NCBI RefSeq assembly: GCF_030249855.1
Contig: NZ_JANURN010000002.1
Span: 124,001 to 188,000, forward strand
DNA length: 64,000 bases
From: Helicobacter_B zhangjianzhongii
GTDB taxonomy: Bacteria > Campylobacterota > Campylobacteria > Campylobacterales > Helicobacteraceae
Direction of reading: 5' to 3'
Both the position numbers and the translations under genes were made by a program. Within the stretch, counting starts at the first letter, position 1. Every line of letters begins with the position of its first letter. A model generated the notes under the pieces. The model ran no database searches, had not been told where the DNA came from, and saw only the letters and a program-made list of their open reading frames with translations. This document shows, piece by piece, positions 33,934 to 42,600 of the stretch.

Positions 33934-34923
33934 ATGCCAAGCAAAAAGCGTGTTTTCTCCGGTATCCAGCCCACAGGCTCTATCCATTTAGGCAATTATC
34001 TAGGGGCGATTAAGCAGTGGGTGGATTCTCAAGAGCAGTATGACAATATCTTTTGCGTGGTGAATTCCCACGCGATCACCACCAAGCAAGACCCCAAGGA
34101 GCTAAGGGCAAAGACCTATGAGCTTGTGGCGATGCTTTTGGCGTGTGGGATTGATAGTGAAAAGTCTAGCCTTTTTATCCAAAGTGAGATCGATGAGCAC
34201 GCGGCTTTGGCGTGGATTTTAGACTGCAATATCCCTATGGGCGATATGAGCCGTATGACGCAGTTCAAAGACAAATCCCAAAAAAACCCCAAAAATATCA
34301 ATGTCGGGCTGTTTAACTACCCAGCCCTTATGGCAGCAGATATTTTGCTCTATCAAGTCGATGGCGTGCCAGTAGGAGAGGATCAAAAGCAGCATTTAGA
34401 GCTTACGCGTGATGTGGCTACGCGCTTTAATCGCGACTTTGGCGAGTGCTTCACGATCCCTAGTCCCATTATCCCAGCTCTAGGTGCGCGTGTGATGGGG
34501 CTAGATAGCCCAGAATCCAAAATGAGCAAATCCGCCAAAGGCGAGAATCACGCGATATTTTTGCTTGATAGCAAAGATGCCATTGTGCGCAAATGCAAAA
34601 AGGCAGTAACAGACTCTAGCGGGGTCATCGCCTTTGATACAAGTCGCCCCGGTGTGCATAATCTCCTAAGCATTTATCAAGCCCTAAGCCAGCAGAGCCA
34701 AGAGCAGATAGAAGAGCATTTTGCTAGCAAGGGCTATGGCGCGCTAAAGCTTGAGCTAGCTGATATGCTAGTAGCCACGCTAGAGCCGATCCAAGAGCGT
34801 TATACGCAGCTTAGCAGCGATAAGCACTATCTCCAAAGTATCCTAGATACAAGCCTAGAGCGCGTGCGCCCCATCGCTAAAGCCACTTACCAAAGAGCCA
34901 AAGAGCTTGTAGGGCTTGTGTGA
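33934..34923 (+). CDS. trpS: tryptophanyl-tRNA synthetase
   Basis: A class I synthetase charging tRNA-Trp, 329 residues. The HIGH-like motif is GSIHLGNYLGA (about residue 16), the KMSKS motif is ESKMSKSAKG (about residue 200), and GDMSRMTQFKDKS is the family block. The last bases overlap the start of the solute-binding protein gene (GTGTGA). Confidence 0.97.
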   Translation: MPSKKRVFSGIQPTGSIHLGNYLGAIKQWVDSQEQYDNIFCVVNSHAITTKQDPKELRAKTYELVAMLLACGIDSEKSSLFIQSEIDEHAALAWILDCNIPMGDMSRMTQFKDKSQKNPKNINVGLFNYPALMAADILLYQVDGVPVGEDQKQHLELTRDVATRFNRDFGECFTIPSPIIPALGARVMGLDSPESKMSKSAKGENHAIFLLDSKDAIVRKCKKAVTDSSGVIAFDTSRPGVHNLLSIYQALSQQSQEQIEEHFASKGYGALKLELADMLVATLEPIQERYTQLSSDKHYLQSILDTSLERVRPIAKATYQRAKELVGLV

Positions 34924-36734
34924 GATTCTTTGCGTTAGGCTTTGCCCCCTATAATTTTGCCCGTTTGGGCTTGCTAGGCTTCGCGCTTCTTAGCTGTGCT
35001 TGTGTGGCACACGCCGCGCCTTTTATCTCGCTTGGCGATCCGCCTAAATACCGCGACACTAGCACATTCAAAGCCTTTGACTACACTAATCCCAACGCCA
35101 AAAAGGGCGGCACGCTTAAAGCCTACGCGCTAGGGAGCTTCTCCACGCTTAATGCCTTTAGCCTAGAAGAGAGTGCTGCTGGGCTAGAGCTTGTCTATGA
35201 CACGCTAATGGCACAGAGTATGGACGAGCCTTATGCGCAATACGCCCTTGTAGCAAGCGATGTAGCCATCGCGCCAAATCATAAAAGCGTGATTTTTACC
35301 ATAAATCCCAAAGCACGCTTTAGCGATGGCGTAGCAATTAGCGCGCAAGATGTGGGATTTAGCTTTGATATGATGCGCCAAAATCCGCTGTATAAGCAGT
35401 ATTATGCTGATATTAGCGGGTATGAAATACTAGATTCTAGGCGCATTAAATTTCTCTTTACCACAAGTGAGAATAAGGAGCTGCCGCTAATCCTAGGGCA
35501 GCTTAGTATCCTGCCTAAGCATTACTATGTGCGAGATGGGCAAAACTCCTATGGCAAAGACCCCTTGCAGCTCCCGCTAGGCTCTGGGGCGTATAAGCTC
35601 ACGCGCTATGAGGTGGGCAAGCTTGTAGAATATAGGCGTGATAAAAACTACTGGGCAGAGAATCTACCTAGCCGCAAGGGGCAGTTTAATTTTGATGTGG
35701 TGCGCTATGAGTATTACCGCGATGATACGGCGGCTTTGCAGGGCTTTTTGCGGCATAAATACGACTTCCGCATTGAGAGCGCGGCAAAGGTATGGGCAAA
35801 TGGATATAGGCAGAGCAAGGACTCTGCCTTTAGCAAGCTTGAGATCCCCCATAGCCTGCCAAGCGGTATGCAGGGCTTTTTTATCAATCTGCGCAAAGCT
35901 CCCTTTGATGATCCGCTTGTGCGCCGCGCGATGATTTTGGCGTTTAACTTTGAATGGAGCAATGAAAATCTCTTTTTCTCCCAATATCAGCGCACGACAA
36001 GCTTTTTTAACCACTCCATTTTTGCCTCCACGCCTAGCCTAAGCAGCGATCAGCTAGAGCTTTTGCGCGTGTGTAAGGTGGATCCTGCCACGCTCTCGCA
36101 CTTGCAAAAGCCCTATACTATCCCCACTGCGCCAAGCCTGCAAGATGAGCGGGAGAATCTCAAAAAAGCGCGCGATTTACTGCGCCAAGCTGGCTATGTC
36201 GTGCAAAATAATCAGGCGTATAAAAATGGCATTCCACTGCGCTTTACCCTGCTGCTTGATAACCCAGCCTTTGAGCGACTAGCGATCCGCTATGCCAGAA
36301 ACCTCGCACGCCTTGGGATCACTATGGAGATACAAAAGCTGGATTCTAGTCAATACGCCAATCGCGTGAAAAGCTTTGATTATGAGATGATTGTAGGCAT
36401 TATCCCCCAAAGTCTCTCGCCGGGCAATGAGCAGCGGTATTTCTTTGGCAGTTTAAGTGCGGATACACAAGGGAGCAGAAATTACAGCGGCGTGAAGTCT
36501 GCGCTTGTAGATTGCTTGATAGATAGGCTTATTAACGCTCAAGATAGAGATAGCCTAGTGCTTGCCACACGCACGCTTGATCGCGTGCTGCTTGAGCTAG
36601 ACATAGTCGTGCCGCACTACTTTTTGCCAAGCTTCCGCCTAGCGATTTGGGATAATATCGCTATGCCTAAGGTGCAGCCGCTCTATGATATTAGCCCCAC
36701 ACTATGGTGGGATAGGCGCAAAAGTGGATTCTAG
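34920..36734 (+). CDS. extracellular solute-binding protein family 5 (YejA-like)
   Basis: A 604-residue periplasmic substrate-binding protein with a signal peptide (cleavage near CACVAHA). The body has the family-5 pattern (YDTLMAQSMDEPYAQYALVAS; FTINPKARFSDGVAISAQDVGFSFDM; GVKSALVDCLIDRLINA), closest in layout to YejA-type peptide/microcin C binders. No permease or ATPase gene follows in the window, so the partner genes must be elsewhere. GTG 34920 overlaps the trpS stop by four bases, suggesting coupled translation. One diverged motif is translated (KLDSSQYA). Confidence 0.85.
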   Translation: MRFFALGFAPYNFARLGLLGFALLSCACVAHAAPFISLGDPPKYRDTSTFKAFDYTNPNAKKGGTLKAYALGSFSTLNAFSLEESAAGLELVYDTLMAQSMDEPYAQYALVASDVAIAPNHKSVIFTINPKARFSDGVAISAQDVGFSFDMMRQNPLYKQYYADISGYEILDSRRIKFLFTTSENKELPLILGQLSILPKHYYVRDGQNSYGKDPLQLPLGSGAYKLTRYEVGKLVEYRRDKNYWAENLPSRKGQFNFDVVRYEYYRDDTAALQGFLRHKYDFRIESAAKVWANGYRQSKDSAFSKLEIPHSLPSGMQGFFINLRKAPFDDPLVRRAMILAFNFEWSNENLFFSQYQRTTSFFNHSIFASTPSLSSDQLELLRVCKVDPATLSHLQKPYTIPTAPSLQDERENLKKARDLLRQAGYVVQNNQAYKNGIPLRFTLLLDNPAFERLAIRYARNLARLGITMEIQKLDSSQYANRVKSFDYEMIVGIIPQSLSPGNEQRYFFGSLSADTQGSRNYSGVKSALVDCLIDRLINAQDRDSLVLATRTLDRVLLELDIVVPHYFLPSFRLAIWDNIAMPKVQPLYDISPTLWWDRRKSGF

Positions 36735-36773
36735 GGGGTAGGCGATTCAGCCTTGGGTGAGCAATGCGATTGA

Positions 36774-36834
36774 TTACGCTATTTTTAGGACAACCACAGA
36801 CCTCTAGTCTTGCTCTGCCCTAAAAATAGCGTAA
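36774..36834. repeat. class A hairpin element (copy 3), intergenic
   Basis: Arms TTACGCTATTTTTAGG (36774-36789) and 36819-36834 pair perfectly over 16 bp. The loop has CAGACCTCTAGTCTTGCTC, which differs from the other copies at two positions (A to T, A to T) and by a G to A just upstream. The arms again have a sequence found in neither other copy. Confidence 0.85.
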
Positions 36835-37012
36835 AACAACCACAGCCCCCACCACAAAACAAGCGAAGCGGTGCAAGGCGAAGCCGCAGCAGGTTTCTTT
36901 AGTAATCCTTAGAATCGTGTTTCTCCAAAAGGGACTTCGCTCCTAGAATCCACTTTTTACACTAGCGGCGTTTTATCGTCATCGCGAGCAGTGTTTGCGT
37001 TAGCTGTTTGCT

Positions 37013-37060
37013 GTCATTGCGAGCCGCTGCGGCAGTAGCAGCGGCGGCGCGGCAATCCAC
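37013..37060. repeat. class C palindrome, intergenic
   Basis: GTCATTGCGAG ... GCGGCAATCCAC around GCCGCTGC (37023-37030) paired with GCAGCGGC (37038-37045). Nearly the same sequence recurs at 38268-38315, on the other side of the Abi-like gene. Confidence 0.8.
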
Positions 37061-37072
37061 TCCCCCCACTTT

Positions 37073-37108
37073 GTCATTGCGAGCCGCGTTAGCGGCGTGG
37101 CAATCCAT
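37073..37108. repeat. class C palindrome, intergenic
   Basis: GTCATTGCGAG and CGTGGCAATCCAT around a GCCGC-GTTA-GCGGC hairpin (37083-37096). Confidence 0.8.
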
Positions 37109-37280
37109 AGATTCTGCGCTAGCAGAATTGACTTTACTAGAATCCACTTTTTGAAAACGCTCCATTTTCTCACATTCTAAGAATCCTAAAAGTCTTTTGT
37201 ATCCATACTCGTCCTTTAAGCTTGAATTTACAATTTTGCATTATAATGTCGGCTCTATCTAGGGGGCACTTGTCCCCACC

Positions 37281-37898
37281 TTACTCTCCATAATGCACCA
37301 AATCCTTATGAAAGCTCCCTAGCAAATCGTTTAAAAACTCTACAATTTTGTCTGGGTGGATTGCTATATAAACTGCTTCATTGTGCTTATTTGTGATTTT
37401 TACATTTAGTCTAGGGTAGCCATTGCCTACGATTTTATAGAGATTCTCAAAATGAAAGGCGCGATTGCGAATAAGTCGCAGAAGTAATAAAATCGCTTTT
37501 GCTTTGTGATGTCGCATTAAGCTCGTGCTACAAAAACAATGTGGATTTTTTATACAATACTTCTTAAAATCTAAGGTATCCAAAAACTCTGCTTTAAAAA
37601 TCGCATTATGGATTTTATAAAAATCCACTACTTTTAGCCAGAATCCTAAGTTTTGAGCGGAGATGAGGCTATCTCTGCTTTGATTTTGCAAAACAATCTT
37701 TTCAAGCCATTGCGAATCCTTTTGAGATAGCAAGAAGTCTATTTTGTTTCTTATGATAATTTCTAGGATTCCTATTTTATGCGCGATATGGGATATTAAA
37801 TATAGATTTTGCTCGTGTTCTTGTGGATTGGCATAGCCATCTAAGCGGCTTTGCGAAAAAAGCTCCATGTGAAGTAAATTGCACAAATATGGCTTCAT
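37281..37898 (-). CDS. Abi-like family protein with HEPN-type RxxxxH motif
   Basis: A 205-residue soluble protein resembling Abi/Abi_2-type abortive-infection proteins: the helical region (HIAHKIGILEIIIRNKIDF) and later LRLIRNRAFHFENL, in which R-N-R-A-F-H fits the Rx4-6H motif of HEPN ribonucleases. Such proteins act, where tested, as RNases that halt phage-infected cells (established for the superfamily; inference here). It is AT-rich, flanked on both sides by repeat DNA, and adjacent to a type I R-M system, which is a typical defence-island setting. An alternative start is ATG at residue 11. Confidence 0.65.
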   Translation of the reverse strand: MKPYLCNLLHMELFSQSRLDGYANPQEHEQNLYLISHIAHKIGILEIIIRNKIDFLLSQKDSQWLEKIVLQNQSRDSLISAQNLGFWLKVVDFYKIHNAIFKAEFLDTLDFKKYCIKNPHCFCSTSLMRHHKAKAILLLLRLIRNRAFHFENLYKIVGNGYPRLNVKITNKHNEAVYIAIHPDKIVEFLNDLLGSFHKDLVHYGE

Positions 37899-37982
37899 TC
37901 TTGCTGTCCTTGTTTAAAATCCAGATTATAGCGGATTGTTGTCATATTGAGCGGCAGCAGCAGCGCGGCAATCTACTACTTT

Positions 37983-38050
37983 GTCATTGCGAGATTTTCT
38001 AAAGAAACTGCGCTTCGCTTGTTTTGCGGTAGCAAAATCGTGGCAATCTA
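37983..38050. repeat. class C palindrome carrying a class B insert
   Basis: GTCATTGCGAG and CGTGGCAATCTA ends enclose a stem GATTTT (37993-37998) with AAAATC (38034-38039). The loop is the class B sequence CTAAAGAAACTGCGCTTCGC. This links classes B and C as parts of one modular family. Confidence 0.75.
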
Positions 38051-38166
38051 CTTTCACACTAGAATCCACTTTTGATAATCACCGCTAAGGCACAAAACAC
38101 AAACGATATAAAAAGTGGATTCTAGCTTTTAGCCTTGCTTCAGCCCCTAGAATCCGCTTTTGTGTT

Positions 38167-38208
38167 ATGGATCGCCACGCTTTGCTAGCGCAAAGCTCGC
38201 GATGACGG
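38167..38208. repeat. class C palindrome, intergenic (minus orientation)
   Basis: ATGGATCGCCACG ... CTCGCGATGACGG around GCTTTGC paired with GCAAAGC. The GCGATG/CATCGC variant of the ends again matches between the two sides. Confidence 0.75.
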
Positions 38209-38267
38209 AGAAAGTCGCTTACTTTGTCATCGCGAGTCTCGTTAGCGTGTGGAGTGGTTGTTTTGCT

Positions 38268-38315
38268 GTCATTGCGAGCCGCTGCGGCAGTAGCAGCGGC
38301 GGCGTGGCAATCCAT
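38268..38315. repeat. class C palindrome, intergenic
   Basis: Almost identical to 37013-37060 (same GCCGCTGC/GCAGCGGC stem). The two copies bracket the Abi-like gene in direct orientation, about 1.25 kb apart. Confidence 0.8.
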
Positions 38316-38338
38316 TTCACACTAGAATCCACTTTTGC

Positions 38339-39589
38339 CTATTTGCCTTGCTCTTTAAAGCTTAATAGCCGCTCTCTGTAATACTCATATTGTTTTTTCC
38401 TCGCTTCTATCTCGGCGGGGATTCCGCTTGTTAAATCATTTGTAAGTGTGTCAAATTTGTCTAAAAGCTCTACGATGTCATTTTGCACCACTAAAGGCGG
38501 CAGGGAGATTTGGAATTTTTCTAATTGCTCATTATGCACTCTTAAAACTTTAGCACCTTGTGCGTATTTGTGTTTAAATGTATTAAAATTTTCGGTTTGA
38601 AACATATAGCCTATAAACTTTGGATTTTGTGAGTGTGAGAATATGAAAGTATCACCGCTAACACACGCTTCTTGCTTTCCTAGATACACGACTGCTTTAC
38701 AAACACAATCTTTATCCTCACTCACTCCTACTATGACCAAATCTCCATATTTGGCTTTTTTCAATTTTTTTGCTTTTTCTTCACTTACAAAGCTTATAGT
38801 GCTATGCGTGTAATTGTGGTAATGCGTGTGGATTTGCCCATAATGGATACAAGGCACACCAACTTCTACAAAATCGGCTTTTGTCAAGCCATTGCCACGC
38901 GTGAAAGTCCCTATCTCGCCTAAGCTTACAAGCTTAAGACCCCCCCCGTTTAGCATATCAGTGCGTCTTTGTAGCTCCTCAAAGCTTAAAAGCTTATTTC
39001 TATAATAATGATATTGCTTTAGCCTTGCTTCTAATTCTGCTTCTAATTCTGCTTCTAATTCTGCTTCTAATTCTGTAAAGGTGTCTAAAATCTCTACGAT
39101 TTTATACTGAATTTCTAGCGGCGGCAGGGGGATACAATATTCTTTTTTTATAATTGATGGGTGTGCTTTTTTAGTGTAGTTAAACTTTTTCTTTACCCAC
39201 TCATTTATTAACGCATAGAATAAAAATTTTGTATTTAATTCATCTAAATTTATAACTTTTATCCAACCGCAAACATTAGTAACCGAGTATTTTAAATGAT
39301 TTCTATAAAAAAATTTTCCGCCCCCATCAATGCTCCAAGTTATTCTTTCATCATCAAACATATATTTGCCATATTTGCCGATTTCTCCATTTTTAGTCGC
39401 AGAACTAGAATATACGGGGTATTCGCCCGGGCAGTTTTTTAAATCGTTTTGACTAATAATTTTCCCCCTGCCTAAATTTAAAATCTTGTTTAATTCTAAC
39501 TCCCCAAGCTCTTTAAACTCCACGCCATTTGGGCAGTGCTGTTGTAGTAAGGATTCTAGGGGGTGGGTGCTAGGCTGTGTTTGGCTCAT
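38339..39589 (-). CDS. hsdS: type I restriction-modification specificity subunit HsdS
   Basis: DNA-recognition subunit of the type I system. The 416-residue chain has two target-recognition domains (about 15-165 and 230-370), each followed by a conserved helical spacer (LPPLEIQYKIVEILDTFTELEAEL and LPPLVVQNDIVELLDKFDTLTNDL). The central spacer contains four 12-bp repeats encoding ELEA (39029-39075), directly comparable to the TAEL repeats of EcoR124I HsdS, whose number sets the gap in the bipartite target. A G8 tract (38940-38947) at the start of the second half (LNGGGLKL) could also slip. AT-rich in the recognition domains. hsdR and hsdM are upstream on the same strand. Confidence 0.93.
   Translation of the reverse strand: MSQTQPSTHPLESLLQQHCPNGVEFKELGELELNKILNLGRGKIISQNDLKNCPGEYPVYSSSATKNGEIGKYGKYMFDDERITWSIDGGGKFFYRNHLKYSVTNVCGWIKVINLDELNTKFLFYALINEWVKKKFNYTKKAHPSIIKKEYCIPLPPLEIQYKIVEILDTFTELEAELEAELEAELEARLKQYHYYRNKLLSFEELQRRTDMLNGGGLKLVSLGEIGTFTRGNGLTKADFVEVGVPCIHYGQIHTHYHNYTHSTISFVSEEKAKKLKKAKYGDLVIVGVSEDKDCVCKAVVYLGKQEACVSGDTFIFSHSQNPKFIGYMFQTENFNTFKHKYAQGAKVLRVHNEQLEKFQISLPPLVVQNDIVELLDKFDTLTNDLTSGIPAEIEARKKQYEYYRERLLSFKEQGK
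38940..38947 (-). repeat. G8 tract in hsdS (coding strand)
   Basis: Eight G residues on the coding strand encode the Gly triplet in MLNGGGLKL, at the junction between the first half and second target-recognition domain. The present length keeps hsdS in frame. Slippage would give a half-size HsdS. Confidence 0.6.
39029..39075 (-). repeat. 12-bp tandem repeats in hsdS central spacer (4 copies)
   Basis: The unit TTCTAATTCTGC is present four times (the last lacking one base), encoding Glu-Leu-Glu-Ala each time. The unit length is a multiple of three, so copy-number change keeps the frame but lengthens or shortens the helix between the two recognition domains. Confidence 0.9.
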
Positions 39590-39620
39590 TGTTTGCTCCT
39601 TTTATGTGGTTTGTGGATTC

Positions 39621-39663
39621 TGTGGATTGCCACGATTCTACTAACGCAGAATCTCGCAATGAC
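39621..39663. repeat. class C palindrome between hsdR and hsdS
   Basis: GTGGATTGCCACG ... CTCGCAATGAC around GATTCT and AGAATC arms with a 7-nt loop. It sits in the 108-bp gap between hsdR and hsdS, which also holds one GTGGATTCT motif at 39612. Confidence 0.75.
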
Positions 39664-39697
39664 AAGGGGGCTGCGGTGCAAGTCTTGTAATGCCATT

Positions 39698-42600
39698 TCA
39701 TCGCTCCTGCCTTAGCTCTAGTCCCTTAAAAAGCTCGAAAAATGCTTGTAGCTTTTCTAGGGCTTTTTCGCGGACTTTATGCGTCTGCTCTGCACCTTTG
39801 CCAAAGAGTGGGCTAGGAGGCAAAATCTCGCCAAAGGCTCTCCCATAGTCCCTTAGCTCGCCTCGCTCAAAGCTATCTTGCATAAATGCCCTAGTCTCTT
39901 TGGGCTTTAGATCTAGCTCGGTGATGATTGTATCTAGGCTCTCATCTTTGCGCGCGGCTATGTAGGTGCTAAAGTCTTTTTCCACATTGCTTTGGGGGTT
40001 TAGCGATTGTATGAAGCGGAGTAGAAGCTCCTTTTTGCTCCGTAGGCTTAGGCTAGAATCTAGCAGCTTGAGTATGCGCTCATAGCTGCCTTTGTCTTTG
40101 TGCCTGTGGTATGTGGCGATAAGCTCTAGGATATACTCGATACTTACTTCTACTTGCTTCAAAAGCTCTACTTCAAACTCCACTTCATCTAGCACGCTGT
40201 GCTTCTCTGCTTGGTCTTTGGCGCGTAGGCTCTCATAAGTGTCGATGTAGTAGCTTTGATAGTCTTGGCGGTCTCGCTCGCTTAGAGGGTCGCTAAAGTC
40301 ATCAAATACTTCAAGGATATTGCGCAGCTTCAAAATCTCGCCAAAAAGGGCTAGGAAGTCTCTTTTGTCGCTTTGCTTTAGGGTGGATTCTAGGAAGTTA
40401 GCCAGAGGGAAGCGCGTTTGTAAGGTGTGTAGAAGCTCGTGGTAGCCTTTATGCTTATCGCCTTTTTCATCGGTGTAGCCGTGCAAATATTCTTCTAAGC
40501 TTCTTAGAAAGACTATGCCCTTAGCGTTCTCATCGCTGAAAAGGGCTAGGGCGTCATCGGTGTTTCTCTGCAAGTCTCTAAAGGCTATGATATTGCCAAA
40601 GCTTTTTATGGAGTTTAGGATTCTATTGGTGCGGGAGTAGGCTTGCAAAAGCCCGTGATAGCGTAAGGACTTATCGACATAGAGAGTGTTTAGCGTGGTG
40701 GCGTCAAAGCCTGTGAGAAACATATTGACCACGATGGCTAGGTCTAGCTCGCGGTTTTTAAGCTTTAGGGAGAAGTCTTTGTAATAGTTTTGAAAATTAT
40801 CCGCGGAGCTATCAAATCTGCACGCAAATATTGCGTTATAGTCGTTTATCGCGGCGTCTAAAAAATCGCGCTGGGACTTAGGCAGGGCAGTGGTGTCCTC
40901 GCTGCTCTCTTCTTCTTGCTCATCGTTTGGGGCATAGCTGTAGATAATGCCTACTTTTAGCCTTTGAGATTCTGGCAGGCTGGCTTGCTGTCTTTTAAAC
41001 TCTTCATAATATCGCATAGCCATAGGGATAGACTGGGTGGCAAAGATAGCGTTAAAGCCTTTTGTGTGCTTGCCATTTATGGTGTAGGTGGAGCTGCGCT
41101 TGGTCTGGGTGGTAAAATGCTCTAAGATATAGCGAGTGATGTGGGAAATACGCTCTTTGGCTAGGAGGATCTCTTCTGTGTCTATGGCTGGGACTTGCTC
41201 ATCTTGGATAGGCTGGGACTTTAGCTTAGCTGTGGTGTGGTAGCTCACGCGGAAAGGCAGGACATTATGGTCGCGTATGGCGTGGATTATCGTGTAGCGG
41301 TGCAAGCAAGCCCCAAAGACGCGCTGTGTCGTCTCAAAGCCTAGCGCGTTTGCGGCAAAAATTGGCGTGCCTGTAAAGCCAAAGAGATAGAGCTTTTTAA
41401 AGGCTTTGGAAATGTCTTTTTGCATTTGCCCAAATTGACTTCTATGGCACTCATCAAAGATCATCACAATGTGTTCGTTAAAGATTGTATGGTCTTTTTC
41501 TGCTTGGGCGATGAAGCGGGAGAGCTTTTGGATCGTGGTGATGATGATTTTGTGGCTTTTATCTGTGCTGTTAAGGCGTGATTGCAGCTCTTTGGTGCTT
41601 TTGCTCCCTGTGGCAGCACCCTTTTGGAATCTATCGTATTCACGCATAGTTTGATAGTCTAAATCTTTTCTATCCACGACAAAAAGCACTTTAGCGATTT
41701 CTTGGATCTTGCTTACTAGCTGGGCGGTTTTGAAGCTGGTCAAAGTTTTGCCGCTGCCTGTGGTGTGCCAGATATAGCCGCCGCTTTTTTGCTCGCTTGA
41801 TTTTTCGTAGAATTTGTTGTGGTAGCTTATGGCGATTTGCTGCAAGATCTTTTCGCACGCGGCGATTTGGTAAGGTCGCAGGACTAGGAGCTTTCTATCC
41901 ACATCAAGCACGCAGTAGTGGCAGAGGATATTTAGCAGTGTGTGCCTAGCAAAAAAGCTTTTAGCAAAGTCGATCAGGTCGTTTATAATGGTGTTTTTCT
42001 CATCGCTAAAATAGCTTGTGAATTCAAAGCTATTGGAGGTTTTGGTCGTTTTTATGCCGTTTTGGGTTTTGATATGAAAATCGCGCGTGGTGTTGGAGTA
42101 ATACTTGCTCTGCGTGCCGTTGCTAATGACAAAAATCTGCACAAACTCAAAAAGCGCGTTTCCGCTAAAAAAGCTCTCCCGCCCGTAGCGGTTGATTTGA
42201 TTGAAAGCTTCTTTAAGGCTCACGCCGCGGCGTTTTAGCTCGATATGCACTAGGGGCAGTCCATTGACTAGGATAGTTACATCATAGCGGTGGGAGCGTG
42301 TCGGCGTGGTAGCTTCATACTGATTGATAACTTGCAAGGAGTTTTTATGTATGTCGGCTTTGTCGATTAGCTTGAAGTTGATAATGCTGCCATTATCGCG
42401 CTCTAGGGGCTGGATATAGTCCTCTTGGATTAGCACGCTTTTTTCCACGATAGAGGCATTTGCCCTAGAAAGCACTTGAGCGAAAAATCGCCGCCACTCT
42501 GTGTCGCTTAGGGTGGTGGAATTTAGCTCCTCTAGCTTTGTGCGGAGATTGGATTCTAGGGATTTTTCATCGCTGATAGGGGCGTATCCATAGCCTTGGG

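Larger units (their letters stand above)
36735..37280. other. repeat-rich spacer (546 bp)
   Basis: No gene that I can support. It contains, in order: a class A hairpin (36774-36834), reverse class B sequence (about 36888-36912), GTGGATTCT motifs in minus orientation near 36949 and 37139, and class C palindromes near 36978, at 37013-37060 and at 37073-37108. A small frame (36962-37165, minus) translates only this repeat DNA and is not a gene. The region looks like a landing site for repeats beside the accessory block. Confidence 0.75.
37899..38338. other. repeat-rich spacer (440 bp)
   Basis: No supportable gene. It contains a class C palindrome with an embedded class B insert (37983-38050), GTGGATTCT motifs near 38063, 38116 and 38321, and further class C palindromes at 38167-38208, 38226-38255 (degenerate) and 38268-38315. 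A minus-strand frame at 38085-38315 reads only repeat DNA. Confidence 0.75.

Noticed and set aside
36962..37165. Minus-strand open frame of 67 codons
   Set aside because: It translates only class C palindromes and GTGGATTCT motifs, with no ribosome site and no family; it is repeat DNA.
38085..38315. Minus-strand open frame of 76 codons
   Set aside because: Same reason: its sequence is the class C repeat (MDCHAAAATAAAARND...) shared with the frame near 37100.
36978..38315. CRISPR-like appearance of recurring TCATTGCGAG blocks
   Set aside because: Spacing is irregular, the repeats occur in both orientations and inside genes, and no cas gene is present. They are dispersed palindromes.
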